From Branchiostoma floridae (lineage: Eukaryota > Chordata > Leptocardii > Amphioxiformes > Branchiostomatidae): a stretch of 64,000 nucleotides of DNA. The DNA is taken from the NCBI RefSeq assembly GCF_000003815.2, contig NC_049987.1:1264065-1328064 (forward strand). The letters run 5' to 3'. This document shows positions 12,115 to 23,869 of the stretch, piece after piece. The notes beneath the pieces were generated by a model. That model did not search any database. It was not told the DNA's origin and saw nothing but the letters and a program-made list of their open reading frames with translations. Position 1 is the stretch's first letter. Every line of letters starts with the position of its first letter. The position numbers and the translations under genes were made by a program.

Positions 12115-12602
12115 TTAAGAGCGAATGTCTGTAAGGGTCAAACAATGGTGGCACCGGTCAAAAAATAGATTTGGCTCATTTTTTGCACAGTGATAGTACT
12201 TGGTACACAACCCCTCAAAATAGCTTTCTTTCTTCTCAGAACCCCTCGTTGCCATGGCAACAGGCCAAAGAAGTTTGGGGGCCATTTTGCCGGATTTGAG
12301 CATTTCAAAAACATGAAAATTGGCTAACTTAAGGGCACTATCACTGAACAATGCTTTAACTAAACAACAAAGGCAGAATATGCTGATCAGAGCAATGCCT
12401 AAACTTGTATGAAATAGCAGTAAAGTTAATCTCCTGTAAATTCTAAGGCCCTGGGCAGCCTGAATACAATACACTGTTTTCAGATTGTAAAGAATCTGAA
12501 ATTTTGCCCAACTTCAAAGCATTGAAAGTCCATAAGTATAAAGTATTTTCGCTTGCAATTTACTACAAATAATAACCTACTATAGGGCTATTAGATGAAT
12601 GC

Positions 12603-13160
12603 TAGCAAAGTTTGGGTTCTTGTTTTGTTGCTATGCAATCGTCCGTCGAAGTGGGTCAAATTTCATGATTTTGATAATATGTCATTTTATGCTCTCTTTA
12701 AACAATCATAAGTCCCATACCAAAGTTGCTCTGCAATCAAAATTCACATGGATTATAAACCAATGTATTGTCTATCAAATGCATGTTTGTAAAGTTCGGG
12801 TTCTTGTTTCGTTGCTACGTAATTGTCCTTTAAAGTGGGTCTCTTTTTATGATTTTGATAAAATACATTCTTTTGCATCATCTTCGAACAATCATAACTC
12901 ACAAGCCAAAATTGTTCTGTAACTAGAATGTATCTGAAATGTAAACCAAGATATTGTTTCTCAAGGTCATGCTTGTAAAGTTTGGGTTCTTGTTTTGTTG
13001 CTAAGCAATTGTCCGTTAAAGTGGGTCAATTTTCATTATTTTGATGATATATCATTTTGTGCTCTCTTTGAACTGTCATAAGTTGCAAAGTAAATTTGTT
13101 CTGAAATTGAAATTAACAAGGAATACAAACGAATATATTGTCTATCAAATGCTTGTTTGG
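12603..13160. repeat. Three ~186-bp tandem repeats in the left palindrome arm
   Basis: The motif AAGTT(T/C)GGGTTCTTGTTT begins near 12604, 12789 and 12975. Each copy is followed by GTTGCTA(T/C/A)G(C/T)AAT, AAGTGGGTC, CATGATTTTGAT-like and CAATCATAA-type blocks in the same order. Period is 185-187. A fourth, degenerate start occurs near 13152. The same array appears inverted in the right arm at about 14425-14990. Confidence 0.8.
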
Positions 13161-13730
13161 ACAGTTCGAGTATTCTAACAGTGAATGTACATGTCCCTGA
13201 AAGTAGGTCGTATTCCACTGACTTTTCCACAAATCACGTTCTTGACAACAGTGATACACATGTCACAGTCTTTGTTTTTATAGAACTGATGTAGCAATGT
13301 GCTATCACCATAACAAAACATTTGTAGGGATTATATTCTACACAATGTCATATTTATGTTTAATGTCAGATTAATCCACTCTGAACTTTCAAACATTCTG
13401 CTAGTTTTACTGCTAAGCATGATGTATGACTACAGTCTTGAACATGTTTGCATCCCCACAATATGACTCTTGAAGACTTAGCTTATACAATGTATATACA
13501 TATTTGGAACGAATATCATCAATCTCTGTGCATCTTTCTTTTCACGGTAGCATTTATGTGAAAACATGCGTTTTTCAGTTTCTGCTATTCAATGGACCAT
13601 ACTCGTTTTAAGCAAGGGCAAGAACGAACCTAGTAGGTTGCTCTTGAAGTTTGCCTGAAATGCCAACTCCTGGCGGCGATTGATGTTTGTCTGCTAGTCT
13701 GTCTGTGTGGAAATTAGCTTGACAGGCTAA

Positions 13731-14003
13731 CGTCAAAATACGGCAGAGGATGATGAAGGTCAGCATCTTGACCTAACTTTGTTCGAATCTATCAACAGTA
13801 AAGATCAAAATGAAGCAACGAATGACGTTTATCTACGTCTTCCTTTTTGGGAGACACATATAAGCTTGCGATTTGGCAAGGAAATTGAAATTGTACGAAC
13901 TAACATTCCTAAATCTGATTTGCGATCACCAATAATTGATTGCCTTTGGAAGTCCATATTTGTGGCAAAAATTCAAGAATACCGAAGTTCATGTCCTTGC
14001 TGA
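13731..14003 (+). CDS. Open frame in palindrome spacer, unknown
   Basis: Between the palindrome arms a frame is open from after TAA 13728-13730 to TGA near 14001, about 90 codons. It has no ATG in frame near its start. The translation is soluble and mixed-charge (LTLFESINSKDQNEATNDVY, then LRFGKEIEIVRTNIPKSDLR). It could be an exon or fragment of a captured host gene, or chance. No domain is recognised, and the last few codons lie at the edge of the right arm. Confidence 0.25.
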   Translation, partial: RQNTAEDDEGQHLDLTLFESINSKDQNEATNDVYLRLPFWETHISLRFGKEIEIVRTNIPKSDLRSPIIDCLWKSIFVAKIQEYRSSCPC

Positions 14004-15464
14004 AAATGAGTGTGTTAGCAGAAGTTGAAAATGCACATGTTTTTCACATTACTGTGAAAGAAAGATGCACAGAGATTTAAGATATTTGTTCCAATGTAGA
14101 AATAAGTCGCCATATTGTGGGGATGCAAACATGTTCAAGACTGTAGTCATACGTCATGCTTAGCTTTAAAACTAGCAAAATGTTTGAAAGTTCAGAGTGG
14201 ATTAATCTGACATTAAACATAAATATGACTTTGTGTAGAATATAATCCCTACAAATGTTTTTTTTTCCATGGTGATAGCACATTGCTACATCGGTTCTAT
14301 AAAAACAAAGACTGTGTATCACTGTTGTCAAGAACATGATTTGTGGAAAAGTCAGTGGAATACGACCTACTTTCAGGGACATGTACATTCACTGTTAGAA
14401 TACCCGAACTCGAGCTGTCCAAACAAGCATTTGATAGACAATACATTTGTTTGTATTCCTTGTTAATTTCAATTTCAGAACAAATTTACTTTGCAACTTA
14501 TGACAGTTCAAAGAGAGCACAAAATGATATATCATCAAAACCATGAAAATTGACCCACTTTAACGGACAATTGCTTAGCAACAAAACAAGAACCCAAACT
14601 TTACAAGCATGACCTTGAGAAACAATATCTTGGTTTACATTTCAGATACATTCTAGTTACAGAACAATTTTGGCTTGTGAGTTATGATTGTTCGAAGATG
14701 ATGCAAAAGAATGTATTTTATCAAAATCATAAAAAATGACCCACTTTAAAGGACAATTACGTAGCAACGAAACAAGAACCCGAACTTTACAAACATGCAT
14801 TTGATAGACAATACATTGGTTTATAATCCATGTGAATTTTAATTGCAGAGCAACTTTGGTATGGGACTTATGATTGTTTAAAGAGAGCACAAAATGACAT
14901 ATTATCAAAATCATGAAATTTGACCCACTTCGACGGACGATTGCATAGCAACAAAACAAGAACCCAAACTTTGCTAGCATTCATCTAATAGCCCTATAGT
15001 AGGTTATTATTTGTAGTAAATTGCAAGCGAAAATACTTTATACTTATGGACTTTCAATGCTTTGAAGTTGGGCAAAATTTCAGATTCTTTACAACCTGAA
15101 AACAGTGTATTGTATTCAGGCTGCCCAGGGCCTTAGAATTTACAGGAGATTAACTTTACTGCTATTTCATACAAGTTTAGGCATTGCTCTGATCAGCATA
15201 TTCTGCCTTTGTTGTTTAGTTAAAGCATTGTTCAGTGATAGTGCCCTTAAGTTAGCCAATTTTCATGTTTTTGACATGCCCAAATCCGGCAAAATGGCCC
15301 CCAAACTTCTTTGGCCTGCTGCCATGGCAACGAGGGGTTCTGAGAAGAAAGAAAGCTATTTTGAGGGGTTGTGTACCAAGTACTATCACTGTGCAAAAAA
15401 TGAGCCAAATCTATTTTTTGACCGGTGCCACCATTGTTTGACCCTTACAGACATTCGCTCTTAA

Positions 15465-16619
15465 CATATGGCAGTGTGTACGTAAGGATGGAATGTAACC
15501 AGATCGGCTCAAAGGTTTAAGTTGACAGGGGAAATTTATTATCTAAGCATTCTATTGCGCTAGATTAATGGTGAGCCTCTAAATAAGTTTGAGCTTTGTT
15601 CTTAAGACATCAAACACAAATCAGGAGACTCAAACGCTTAAACGAAGGATCAGACTGTGGGTTTGACCACGGAATTTAACTCTCAGAAACACAGATAATA
15701 AATCAGCTGGTACATTCTAAGAGAATGAAAGGTGGTCCAGATTAGGGATAGGTTTGTCAGGTATCGGCAGATAAACTTGTTAATGGACTAAAAAAGTACA
15801 AAGCGGTCAAAGTCGTTTTTCGAAAAAAATGAAAACCTACTCAATGTCCGAAATAACAGGCAGTAAAATGGCTTTCATGAAGCAGCAAATGAGTAATTTA
15901 CATGAACAAATGCAAAGGACAATGGCTACCAATACCAAACAAAGCATAAAAAGCAGTGGTGAGAAGGAAGAGAGGGGATGTTGTTAGACTGCAGGGCACA
16001 TGTGAGTGAGACCGATAATAAGTAAACATTTGTGGAATCTTCGAAAAAGAGCTGCAACTCAGGCGTAGGTTAAGGCAGAAACAAAAAGAGACGGAGTGTT
16101 TGTTGCTGTGTGGAATGTGGTCATGTGAGGTAACTAAAGAAAATATTATGTCATAGCAAAAGTAGTCAGCTGGAGGGCGCATATCATGGCAATTAGAAAT
16201 GTGCACATAAGGAGGGGGAGCCAGCAAGTAATGGCAGTCAAATCATCCAGGTATGGTTGGTTCAGGAGGGCATCAATGTACACCGATTTTAAACCCAATC
16301 AAAAAACCACAGAACACCGTAAGTCAATCCGAGGCTTTGGTGCAGGAAACGTCACACTGCCAAGGAGATACGCAAAAGTCCCTTTGATAATTTAATTTTG
16401 AGAGATGCGATAGTCGAAATGAATGCTCCTCAAATACCAAAAAATCGTCTTCTAAGAGAAAGTGGGATATTACACTGTTGATGATAGGAAACATTCCTTA
16501 GCAGGAACAGAAAATGTTCATGATCATGATAACGGTGCGATGATCCAGTTTTAGTTGACACTTATCAATGTGATTATAGAACGTATATATTTTGCTGGGT
16601 CGGATTATATCACTATAGA
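15465..16619. other. No gene seen
   Basis: AT-rich sequence right of the palindrome. Short frames at 15898-16227 and 16186-16395 lack coding features. I see no repeats or exons that I can support. Confidence 0.5.
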
Positions 16620-17030
16620 TACTGAAACAGTTCTACGAGGAACTTGCCCCTGTTCTGTGCAACTTGTTCAACTCGTGTGAAGGCATCTCGCATCAGCCAT
16701 GGAAATTAGCACTTGTCAAAGCCGTTCCCCCAAAACGCTGAGACCACACTTCCCAACTAAGTACCAGCCGATATCCTTGGTAAGCTGTGTCAGAAAAGTC
16801 TTCGAGGGTTATCCTGAGTCTTCTGCATGATGCACTATTTAATGCCACTGTAAAGAGCTTCATCAAGACAATTACCCAAAGTACACATGAGAAGCCACAA
16901 AGGATTGTTCGGTTACAGAAAAAAGGCTGAAAGGTTTTCAAGTGGCTATAAGTCTCTAGACTTATAATTTTGAATGCGACTGGGATCCCTTCGTCATCAT
17001 CCTCTTGTGCTAGTTGCAAGAGATTACATG
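16620..17030 (+). pseudogene. LINE reverse-transcriptase finger/palm fragment, decayed
   Basis: Pieces of RT in successive broken frames. LAPVLCNLFN is followed by QPWKLALVKAVPPK, and then a remnant of the YRPISL-type block. This matches the family order 'LAP.L..LFN ... P..WK.A.V.PVPKK ... NYRPISL'. Multiple stops and frameshifts make it non-functional. CR1/L2-like by motif order; isolated from other LINE parts. Confidence 0.6.
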
Positions 17031-17518
17031 CGTAAAAAAAAACATAATTGCGTTAAAACAGTGCACTGATGAGTTGGCAGTGCCCATGCAGTAACCTTTA
17101 AGAAATAAAAGCCATCAAGGTAGGTACCCTACTATTGTAATTATATGAGGCTACAGGAGACCTGGTACGCCATGATGATAGCCTTACTGAACGTGCGACA
17201 GTACAGTGACGGCCATAATGAAAGTATGCATCAATGTATATTTGGGTGGTATATTGAGGGTGCAGTAGACCTATAAAGCCATGATAAGAGCATTATTATA
17301 CAGACTGACAACATGTTCAGTAAACTAATTTTCTCTCACGACAGCTCAGACCAAGGTGATTATCCTTGTCTTGCCAGCCTTGATATGGAGGCCATAGTTA
17401 CTGTCAGGGTCTTGCAGCACGACACGAACAACGGAAGTATTCACAGAAAGCTCAACAAAAAAAATGTTTCACGTCTTGTGGGTGCACTGGCTATTCCAAA
17501 TGAGATCAGGCAAGTAAA

Positions 17519-18000
17519 GTGATTATACTTGGATACGATGGTCCATCTCCTGTGAGATGCAGGAGCCTAATTCATAAACACGAAACCGACCGCAGAGTTG
17601 ACTTAACTGGAACGCTACTTCCACATGTATCCTTGTTGGAAGGGCTAACCATTTCTGATAGCATTAGACAGGAAGTTTACTCCAGTCATGAACCGAATTG
17701 AGGGTCGGGGGTACAGACTCAGTAAGGTGTGTGACAATATTCTTAGTAAGTAGATAAAGCGTTACATCATTTCAGCGTTAATTGACAACTGTTATAGATG
17801 TTTGTACACTCCTTTGAGTTTGGGACTACATTGTTAATAATTTGCATAGCTCTGTCTGTACATATGAAATACTTTATGTTTTGTGACCGCATCTGAACTG
17901 TGAACAGCGACACCTGTCCCTCAGTGAAATGTGCATCAGTTAGACTTGCCATGAAGAAGGTGACAGTCACCGAAACGTCTGTGTGAATAAAGAAATGGTA
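17519..18000 (+). pseudogene. Possible end of a GIY-YIG/Penelope-like retroelement
   Basis: Near 17660-17755 a short frame ends in MNRIEGRGYRLSKVCDNIL and a stop. This resembles the 'LNRD.G..Y.LS..YD.LL' terminus of retroelement proteins carrying a GIY-YIG endonuclease. It is followed, near 17960-17990, by the tail motif GTGACAGTCACCGAAACGTC and AATAAA. The upstream catalytic regions are not recognisable. The assignment rests on a short motif and its position, and is tentative. Confidence 0.3.
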
Positions 18001-18894
18001 GTGTAAAAAGAGTCTTTTAATTTAGCATTAGACTAGTTTGGCAACCGAGGAATCAATAAAAAAAGGACAAATTGGGCACTGCCTCTAGTGCGAAGGGCAT
18101 TTGGCTCCTTACCGAGGATAATGGCCACATCAAATCACAAAGAATGGGTGACCTAGATGACAATGAATTTTGTTATCAATCGCAAACAACCACCACAGAG
18201 TTGGAGTCATCGCTACGTTGGTACATATCTACTCTTCTAAAGTTTTTTTTACGACGCTGTAATACCAATATAAGTTATTGTAACGCTGTTTCCGCTACCG
18301 TAATTGAATATGCTCACAAATCAGAAGAGATGTAAGCAAGCTGTGTTCCGATGAAACCTAGACAAAACCTAGTTAGAGGGTGGATTTAGAACCCCGTGAG
18401 CTCTCGAGAGTGTCAAACAACTGTGCATGCGACTGAACAACAGCCCTGCGTACTGGTCAATATAATAGTAAAGATTGATAGAGCTCCTTGAATGTGAGCA
18501 AGGCTGTCATTGAGATGGACTACATTAGTAGGTCTCAAAGAACAGGCAATAGAGAAGTAATGAAAACAAGACAAGAAGATAGATCAATTCATAATAAAAG
18601 GCAAACACTAAAGACACTTCCTGCTGCCGATAAGAGGCTCCCAAGAACAGGAGAGGAGAGCTGAATAGACAGCTTTAAAAAGAGCTATAAAATAACCGAC
18701 CACGTCAATGGATGAAACAGGTCCTCGAAAAAAAAATTCCACTGCCGTACTATATTTGATGATAAAAGTGTGGAAGTACTTACTTAAAAAGAAATATATA
18801 TATATATACAGCAGCTATTTTACCAATAAGTGGTCTGACTTATGGATATAGTGATAAAGGGTCCCTCTGATCACTGACTACAATATTCTTAGCC

Positions 18895-19690
18895 ATACTC
18901 TTAGTTCTACTAAGGAAGCTATGTACTTGGGTGTCACGATAACAAACAATCTCACATTGAGTATCCACTTTGTTCACAATGTTAACAGTATGGATTTTGG
19001 TTATGTTCTTTTATAGGTAAAATGATGGTCTTACACTTGCTGAACAGGGCCAGTAAAATACTTGGATTGCTAATAAATCTGACGGAAGGGTTACAAAAGA
19101 TAAAACAATCTTTCTTTACATTCCATTTATTGTAGACTACTAAGAAACTCACGTCAGTTCTCCCAAGCCAAGTGTGTTAAACTTCTAAGTGTCGGGTCTA
19201 CAGACCTGACCTGCTATTCGTGCCGGAAGATTAACTTGTTTCTGATAAATTCGAGCGGATACCATTTTATTAGTGTTAATCCGCAACCATTGCAATATAG
19301 TAATTATTCAAGATAGATTACTGGTACATATTTCAATGTAATGCGTTTTCTTTTCTGCATAGTTTGAAAATATCATTGTAAATATCGGTGCAATTCAGTG
19401 TTACCCGCAAGGCCGATTTTAAACTTGTTTTGTCAAGAAACCAATTACTACTATTACATTATTACTCCGGTCAATATTAGAATACGCTAGCACTGTCTGG
19501 GATCCTTACACTGCTAAGCACATTAAGACGATGTACAGCAGACTGCTGCTCACTGGGTGGCAAAAGGAACAGACAGACCTCCAGACAAAATGGTACAGAC
19601 AGACCGTCAACTCAATACTGGATGACATCCAGTGGACATTACTTCAGAAGCAGTGTCTAAAGGCAGTTTACCCTGGTATTTTTTAAAGTT
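18895..19690 (+). pseudogene. LINE reverse-transcriptase thumb/C-terminal fragments
   Basis: Fragments in family order: MYLGVTITNNLT (thumb) near 18920, ASKILGLL near 19050, and RSILEYASTVWDPYTAKHIK near 19470-19530. These are followed by VNSILDDIQWTLLQK near 19610. Typical CR1-like ORF2 has the same order, but here the pieces are split by stops, frameshifts and inserted DNA. The last part (from 19470) belongs to the segment duplicated at 21763. Confidence 0.65.
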
Positions 19691-20668
19691 ACGTCAGTGA
19701 AGATTATGCGGATCATTCCTTGTATCTTGGTAGATTGTATCTTGAACTACTGGAAGCAGCGTGTTGCCATCAATAGGACATGTTCCAATACGGTACAAAT
19801 AACAAATTCGCAATCTTTTATCAGGTGTCTTTAATTTTCTAACTTTAAACATCTTGTTATGGCGGTTTATAGCCTGTAGTAAGATGATCATTCGGGTATG
19901 TTTAGGTTGACCAATTTGATTATCTCTCATTCTTATTGCCCGCCTTCATTAGGCGACATATGCACCACAAGGTCTCTACCTAAATAGATCTGTGTATAAT
20001 TAATATTGAGTTTTATCCTCAAATCAAATCGAATGTCTCGTCTGCAACGAGAGCAAAAAAAAAAAAACTCAGTTGAAAGAAACGTATATTAAAGATATGG
20101 CGCTAACATCCAGTAAACCTATCTAACTCAGCTGAACCAGCCCCCACGGTACTTTATACAGTCCCCGAAGTCTGGGTTTCTAAGAGGCTGAACAGCTGTA
20201 AGAACTTCCCTAACTAACATACCCAGAGTAAGCTGAATGTTCTATCAGAAAGGAAAAAAAAAAATTATTTCCTCAGTTACCAATGCCATTATCAGTCGAG
20301 TGAGTTATTGTCTGAGCAGTTTTGTGAAGCTAGTCAAGTTTTATGGTCCATTTACGACAAAGCGTCTGAGTGTGGCACTTGCGAAAATTTGAGATTCGAC
20401 TTCAAGATGGCGACATTCTGTGGTGAAAATGCGCTGGTCTGTCAAATTTTGTTCTAAAAAGACGCGCCACGTTCGTTTTGACAGGATTTACCACCGACGC
20501 TAGTCAAGAAACTTTGGAACATCTTGCTATCATTCAAGAGGACCTACGTGAAAAAGACACCGATCGTCTCGAGAGAAGCAAGCGTGATACCAGGCAGCGT
20601 CACGTGCGAACGGGAACCGGAAAAAAATGGATAATAAAAAGAAGAAAGGTGATAGAAGTCAGCTAAGG
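19470..20668 (+). repeat. LINE tail-to-head junction segment, copy A
   Basis: This segment joins the 3' end of one LINE (RT C-terminus, 3' UTR, A-rich tract at 20056-20069) to the 5' UTR and start of another. Landmarks are the CCCCGAAGTCTGGGTTTC motif near 20163 and the basic ORF start near 20630. The same arrangement recurs at 21763-22940 with a few percent divergence. Copy A breaks off near 20668, where a Kelch gene fragment on the other strand begins. Confidence 0.8.
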
Positions 20669-20819
20669 AAATTGGGGGTTTGGATGGTGGTTTGGCGCCT
20701 AATAGATTTGTCAAAGCTAAAACTGGGTAATATTGATGACCATTGATATATACGTAACTGCTGCTGCTGCTGCTGGGGGCATTGTAAAGAAGGTAACTGT
20801 TTTTCACATTTGGTCACAG

Positions 20820-21762
20820 GGGGGGGGGGGGGTGTAACGTTACAGCAATGAACAACCGGCATCCACAGTTCTTTGACATATGAAAATAGTGTATGTACCC
20901 TTTGGTTATACTTCCAGTCATGCCTATAGAAAGGATGGTTGGGCCCCTTATGAAATTTCCTCTGAAGGAAACCCAGCAACATAAATGCTGCCATTGAGAG
21001 CTGAAGCAGACATATAACTAGCTTTCTTCGGGATGCCGCTTGCTGAATGCCAGTGTGGCAGTCTCCTGGGCTGAAGCGATACACTGTAGATGTTGACATG
21101 TCGTCTGCACCACGCCCACCCATCACATATATGCTACCATCTAACACCGCAACCGCATGCAGGTGGCTGTGGAAGTGGAACGCTTTCAGCCCACTTGTTC
21201 AGGCTTCGGTCATAGACTTCTACACAGGCTGTTTCTTGTAGACGTGGTCTGCGTCTGATTCTGCCACCAATAGTATAGGCTTTACCATGCACCACTGCTA
21301 ACTTGTGAAAGTCCCTTCCTGTGTTCATAGGAGCAAGTCTAGACCAGGAGTCAAGTCCTGCCTGATATAGCCAAACATCCCACCAAAACCCACCAACAGA
21401 CAACAATGTCACTTGTGCCCAAAGCAGTCATTGCAAATCCATAGTGAATATGCCTCTAAATTCTGGTCATAGAAACCCAATTGGTGCTTAAAGGTGATGA
21501 GGAGTGTGTCATCATGGTGGAGTTGTTGAAAACCAAAGGGTTTTCTTTTCCATTTACCAATTCATCTATTCCCCCAATGACAACCACTGCCTCCCTCAGA
21601 CCACTAGCACAACGGGGACGAGTACGGGGCGACTGGATCTCCCCTGGGAATGCCTGATACTTCTGAGTTTCTAACACAATATCCGGGCAGCACTAACACA
21701 AGGTCTTGTCAGACTGTACCTTCTCTATGAAGTACATCTTGTCCATGAAGGGAAACTGGCGG
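20820..21762 (-). pseudogene. BTB-Kelch (KLHL-type) gene remnant
   Basis: KLHL proteins are cullin-3 ubiquitin-ligase substrate adaptors with BTB, BACK and Kelch propeller domains. On the minus strand, 21762-21660 encodes the end of a BACK domain (FPFMDKMYFIEKVQSD, then an in-frame stop). Kelch blades follow: REAVVVIGGIDE (near 21590), RDFHKLAVVHGKAYTIGGR (near 21290) and GSIYVMGGRG (near 21130). The canonical double-Gly and the later Tyr/Trp of blades are visible (NKWAESVPLP). At least two frameshifts separate blades, and there are no splice sites at the breaks, so this is a pseudogene, possibly a retrocopy. The BTB end is missing: the sequence stops exactly where LINE copy B begins at 21763. 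Confidence 0.78.
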
Positions 21763-22940
21763 TCAATATTAGAATACGCTAGCACTGTCTGGGATCCTTA
21801 CACTGCTAAGCACATTAAGACGCTGTAAAGCAGACTGCTGCTCACTGGGTGGCAAAAGGTACAGAAAGACCTCCAGACAAAAAGGTACAGACAGACCGTC
21901 AACTCAATACTGGATGATATCCAGTGGACATTACTTCAGAAGCGGTGTCTAAAGGCAGTTTACACTGGTATTTTTTTTAAGTTACGTCAGTGAAGATTAT
22001 TCGGAGCATTTCTTGTATCTTGATAGATTGTATCTTGAACTACTGGAAGCAGCGTGTTGCCATAGCGCACAAGTAACAAAATCGCAATCGTTTATCTTGT
22101 GTCTTTAATTTACCAACTTTAAACATCTTGTTATGGTGGTTTATAGCCTGTAGTAAGATGATCATTCGGGTATGTTTAGGTTGACCAATTTAATTATCTC
22201 TCATTCTTATTGCCCGCCTTCACTGGGCGACATATGCACTACAAGGTCTCTTCCTAAATAGATCTGTGTATAAAGTCTTTGTTTTATCGTCAAATCAAAT
22301 CGAATGTCTCGTCTGCAACGACAGCAAAAAAAAAAAAAAACACAGTTGAAAGAAACGTATATTAAATATATGACGGTAACATCCTGTGGACCTATCTAGC
22401 TTAGCTGAACCAGCCCCTACTGTACTTTGTACAGTCCCCGAAGTCTGGGTTTCTAAGAGGCTGGACAGCTGTAAGAACTTCCCTAACTTACATACCCGGA
22501 GTAAGCTGAATGTTCTCTCAGATAGGAAAAATAGTTATTTGCTCATTTACCAAGTGAGTTATTGTTTGAGCAGTTTTTTTGAAGCTAGTCAAGTTGTATG
22601 GTCCATTTATGACAAAACACCTGAGTGTGGCACTTGCGAAAACTTGAGATTCGACTTCAAGATGGCGACATTCTGTGGTGAAAGTGCGCTGGTCTGTCAA
22701 ATTTTGTTCTAAAAAGACACACCACACCACGTTCGTTTTGACCGGATTTACCACCGACGCTAGTCAAGAAAGTTTGGAACATCTTGCTATCATTCAAGAG
22801 GACCTACGTGGAAAAGACACCGTACGTCTCGAAACAAGCAAGCGCGATACCAGGGAGCATACACGTGCGAACAGGAAACGGGAAAAAATGGATAATAAAA
22901 AGAAGAAAGGTGATAGAGGTCAGCTAAGTAAATACAGTAC
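21763..22940 (+). repeat. LINE tail-to-head junction segment, copy B
   Basis: Second copy of 19470-20668, aligned from GTCAATATTAGAATACGCTA through the 3' UTR, an A-tract at 22325-22340 and the 5' UTR. Here the downstream ORF continues (see 22675-23430). Small indels distinguish the copies, for example AGTACGGTACAAATAAC-type sequence present only in A. A third, shorter copy of the 5' UTR part is at 23600-23830. Confidence 0.8.
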
Positions 22941-23430
22941 TCATGAATTACAAGTTATGTACACAAATGTAGACAACTCAATTATAAGCAAATATGATGA
23001 ATTGTGCATCTCATTGAGGAGCAATCAACACCAAGTTTTATCACTATAAACAATAAAACAAAAACAAGGCCAGATGTTGCTACAATAAAGATGTAGGGAA
23101 ATGACCTGTTCACAAAACATAACGGCAGAAAACAGAAGAGGTACATGTACATATGTCAAAAATAAGTTCAAAGCCAAACAAAGCTAGCCACCTGCAGATT
23201 TTCAAGGACTCCGCTTTGATCGTACTACACGGCATAGAGAGCACAAGTGTACTCATAATTAGAACTATGTACAGGTCTGGCTCCACCTACAGCAATCACA
23301 CCTAATACAGCACTATAGGAGATCATTGAGTGGGCTGCAAGTATGAATACTTCACACTTGCTTATAACCGGGGACTTAAACCATCCAAGCGTGAATTGTA
23401 ATCCAGAAAATGGCTTAGCAACCAGGAGCA
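22675..23430 (+). pseudogene. LINE ORF2 start and AP-endonuclease fragment
   Basis: The basic leader (KREKMDNKKKKGDRG) is followed by LQVMYTNVDNSIISKYDELC, the first strand of an apurinic-type LINE endonuclease (compare 'LYTNVDSL.NK.DEL'). The frame stops at 23047. After broken frames the catalytic GD.N motif block reappears as LLITGDLNHPSVN near 23350-23400. Phe of GDFN is changed to Leu. Endonuclease of this type nicks target DNA for retrotransposition. This copy is dead, with many stops between the two blocks. Confidence 0.65.
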
Positions 23431-23599
23431 GGTAACGTACAGTATAATGTATGCATAGTCATATACATGCCTTTTAACACAGTTATTCATATGATAAAAA
23501 AAAAGAACAGTCGCATCTTTTGAACAGAAACCTACAACAACCAGGAACAGAAATGTCTGACGAAATAATACAATACAAACAGCGGCATACCGGGAGATT

Positions 23600-23830
23600 A
23601 TGACATGGCACTAACATCCAGCGAACCCATCTAACTTAGCTGAACCAGCCCCCACTGAGCCAGAGGCACAGTCCCCGAAGTCTGGGTTTCCAAGAGGCTG
23701 GACAGCTGTAAGAATTTCCCTAACTGATATACCCTGAGTAAGCCGGATGCTCTGCCAGGAAGGAATTGGATTTTCCAAAAAATAACCCATGTTGTCTGCT
23801 CTGTTGTCATAATCATCGAGTGATAATTAA
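23600..23830 (+). repeat. Third copy of LINE 5' UTR segment
   Basis: Starts GGCACTAACATCCAGCGAAC and includes CCCCGAAGTCTGGGTTTCC, GAGGCTGGACAGCTGTAAGA and TGAGTAAGC. It is collinear with 20100-20340 and 22370-22560 but more diverged. No coding sequence. Confidence 0.7.
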
Positions 23831-23869
23831 TGCGTTCGAATAGTTTCTTGACGACAGTGTGCACATGGT

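Larger units (their letters stand above)
12119..15460. mobile_element. 3.34-kb giant palindromic element with TTAA target duplication
   Basis: The left arm (about 12119-13630) is the near-perfect reverse complement of the right arm (about 13988-15460), around 1.5 kb each, with a ~357-bp central spacer. The outer ends are symmetric: GAGCGAATGTCTGTAAGG after TTAA at 12115-12118, mirrored before TTAA at 15461-15464. TTAA duplications are characteristic of piggyBac-type cut-and-paste transposases, so this is most simply a foldback or very long-TIR non-autonomous piggyBac-like element. Its ends do not show the CCY start of classical piggyBac TIRs. Arm identity is high, suggesting recent formation or gene conversion between arms. 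No transposase is encoded. Confidence 0.88.

Noticed and set aside
20659-21147. 162-codon minus-strand frame as one intact gene
   Set aside because: Only its start is Kelch sequence; the remainder reads into low-complexity and G-run DNA after a frameshifted remnant.
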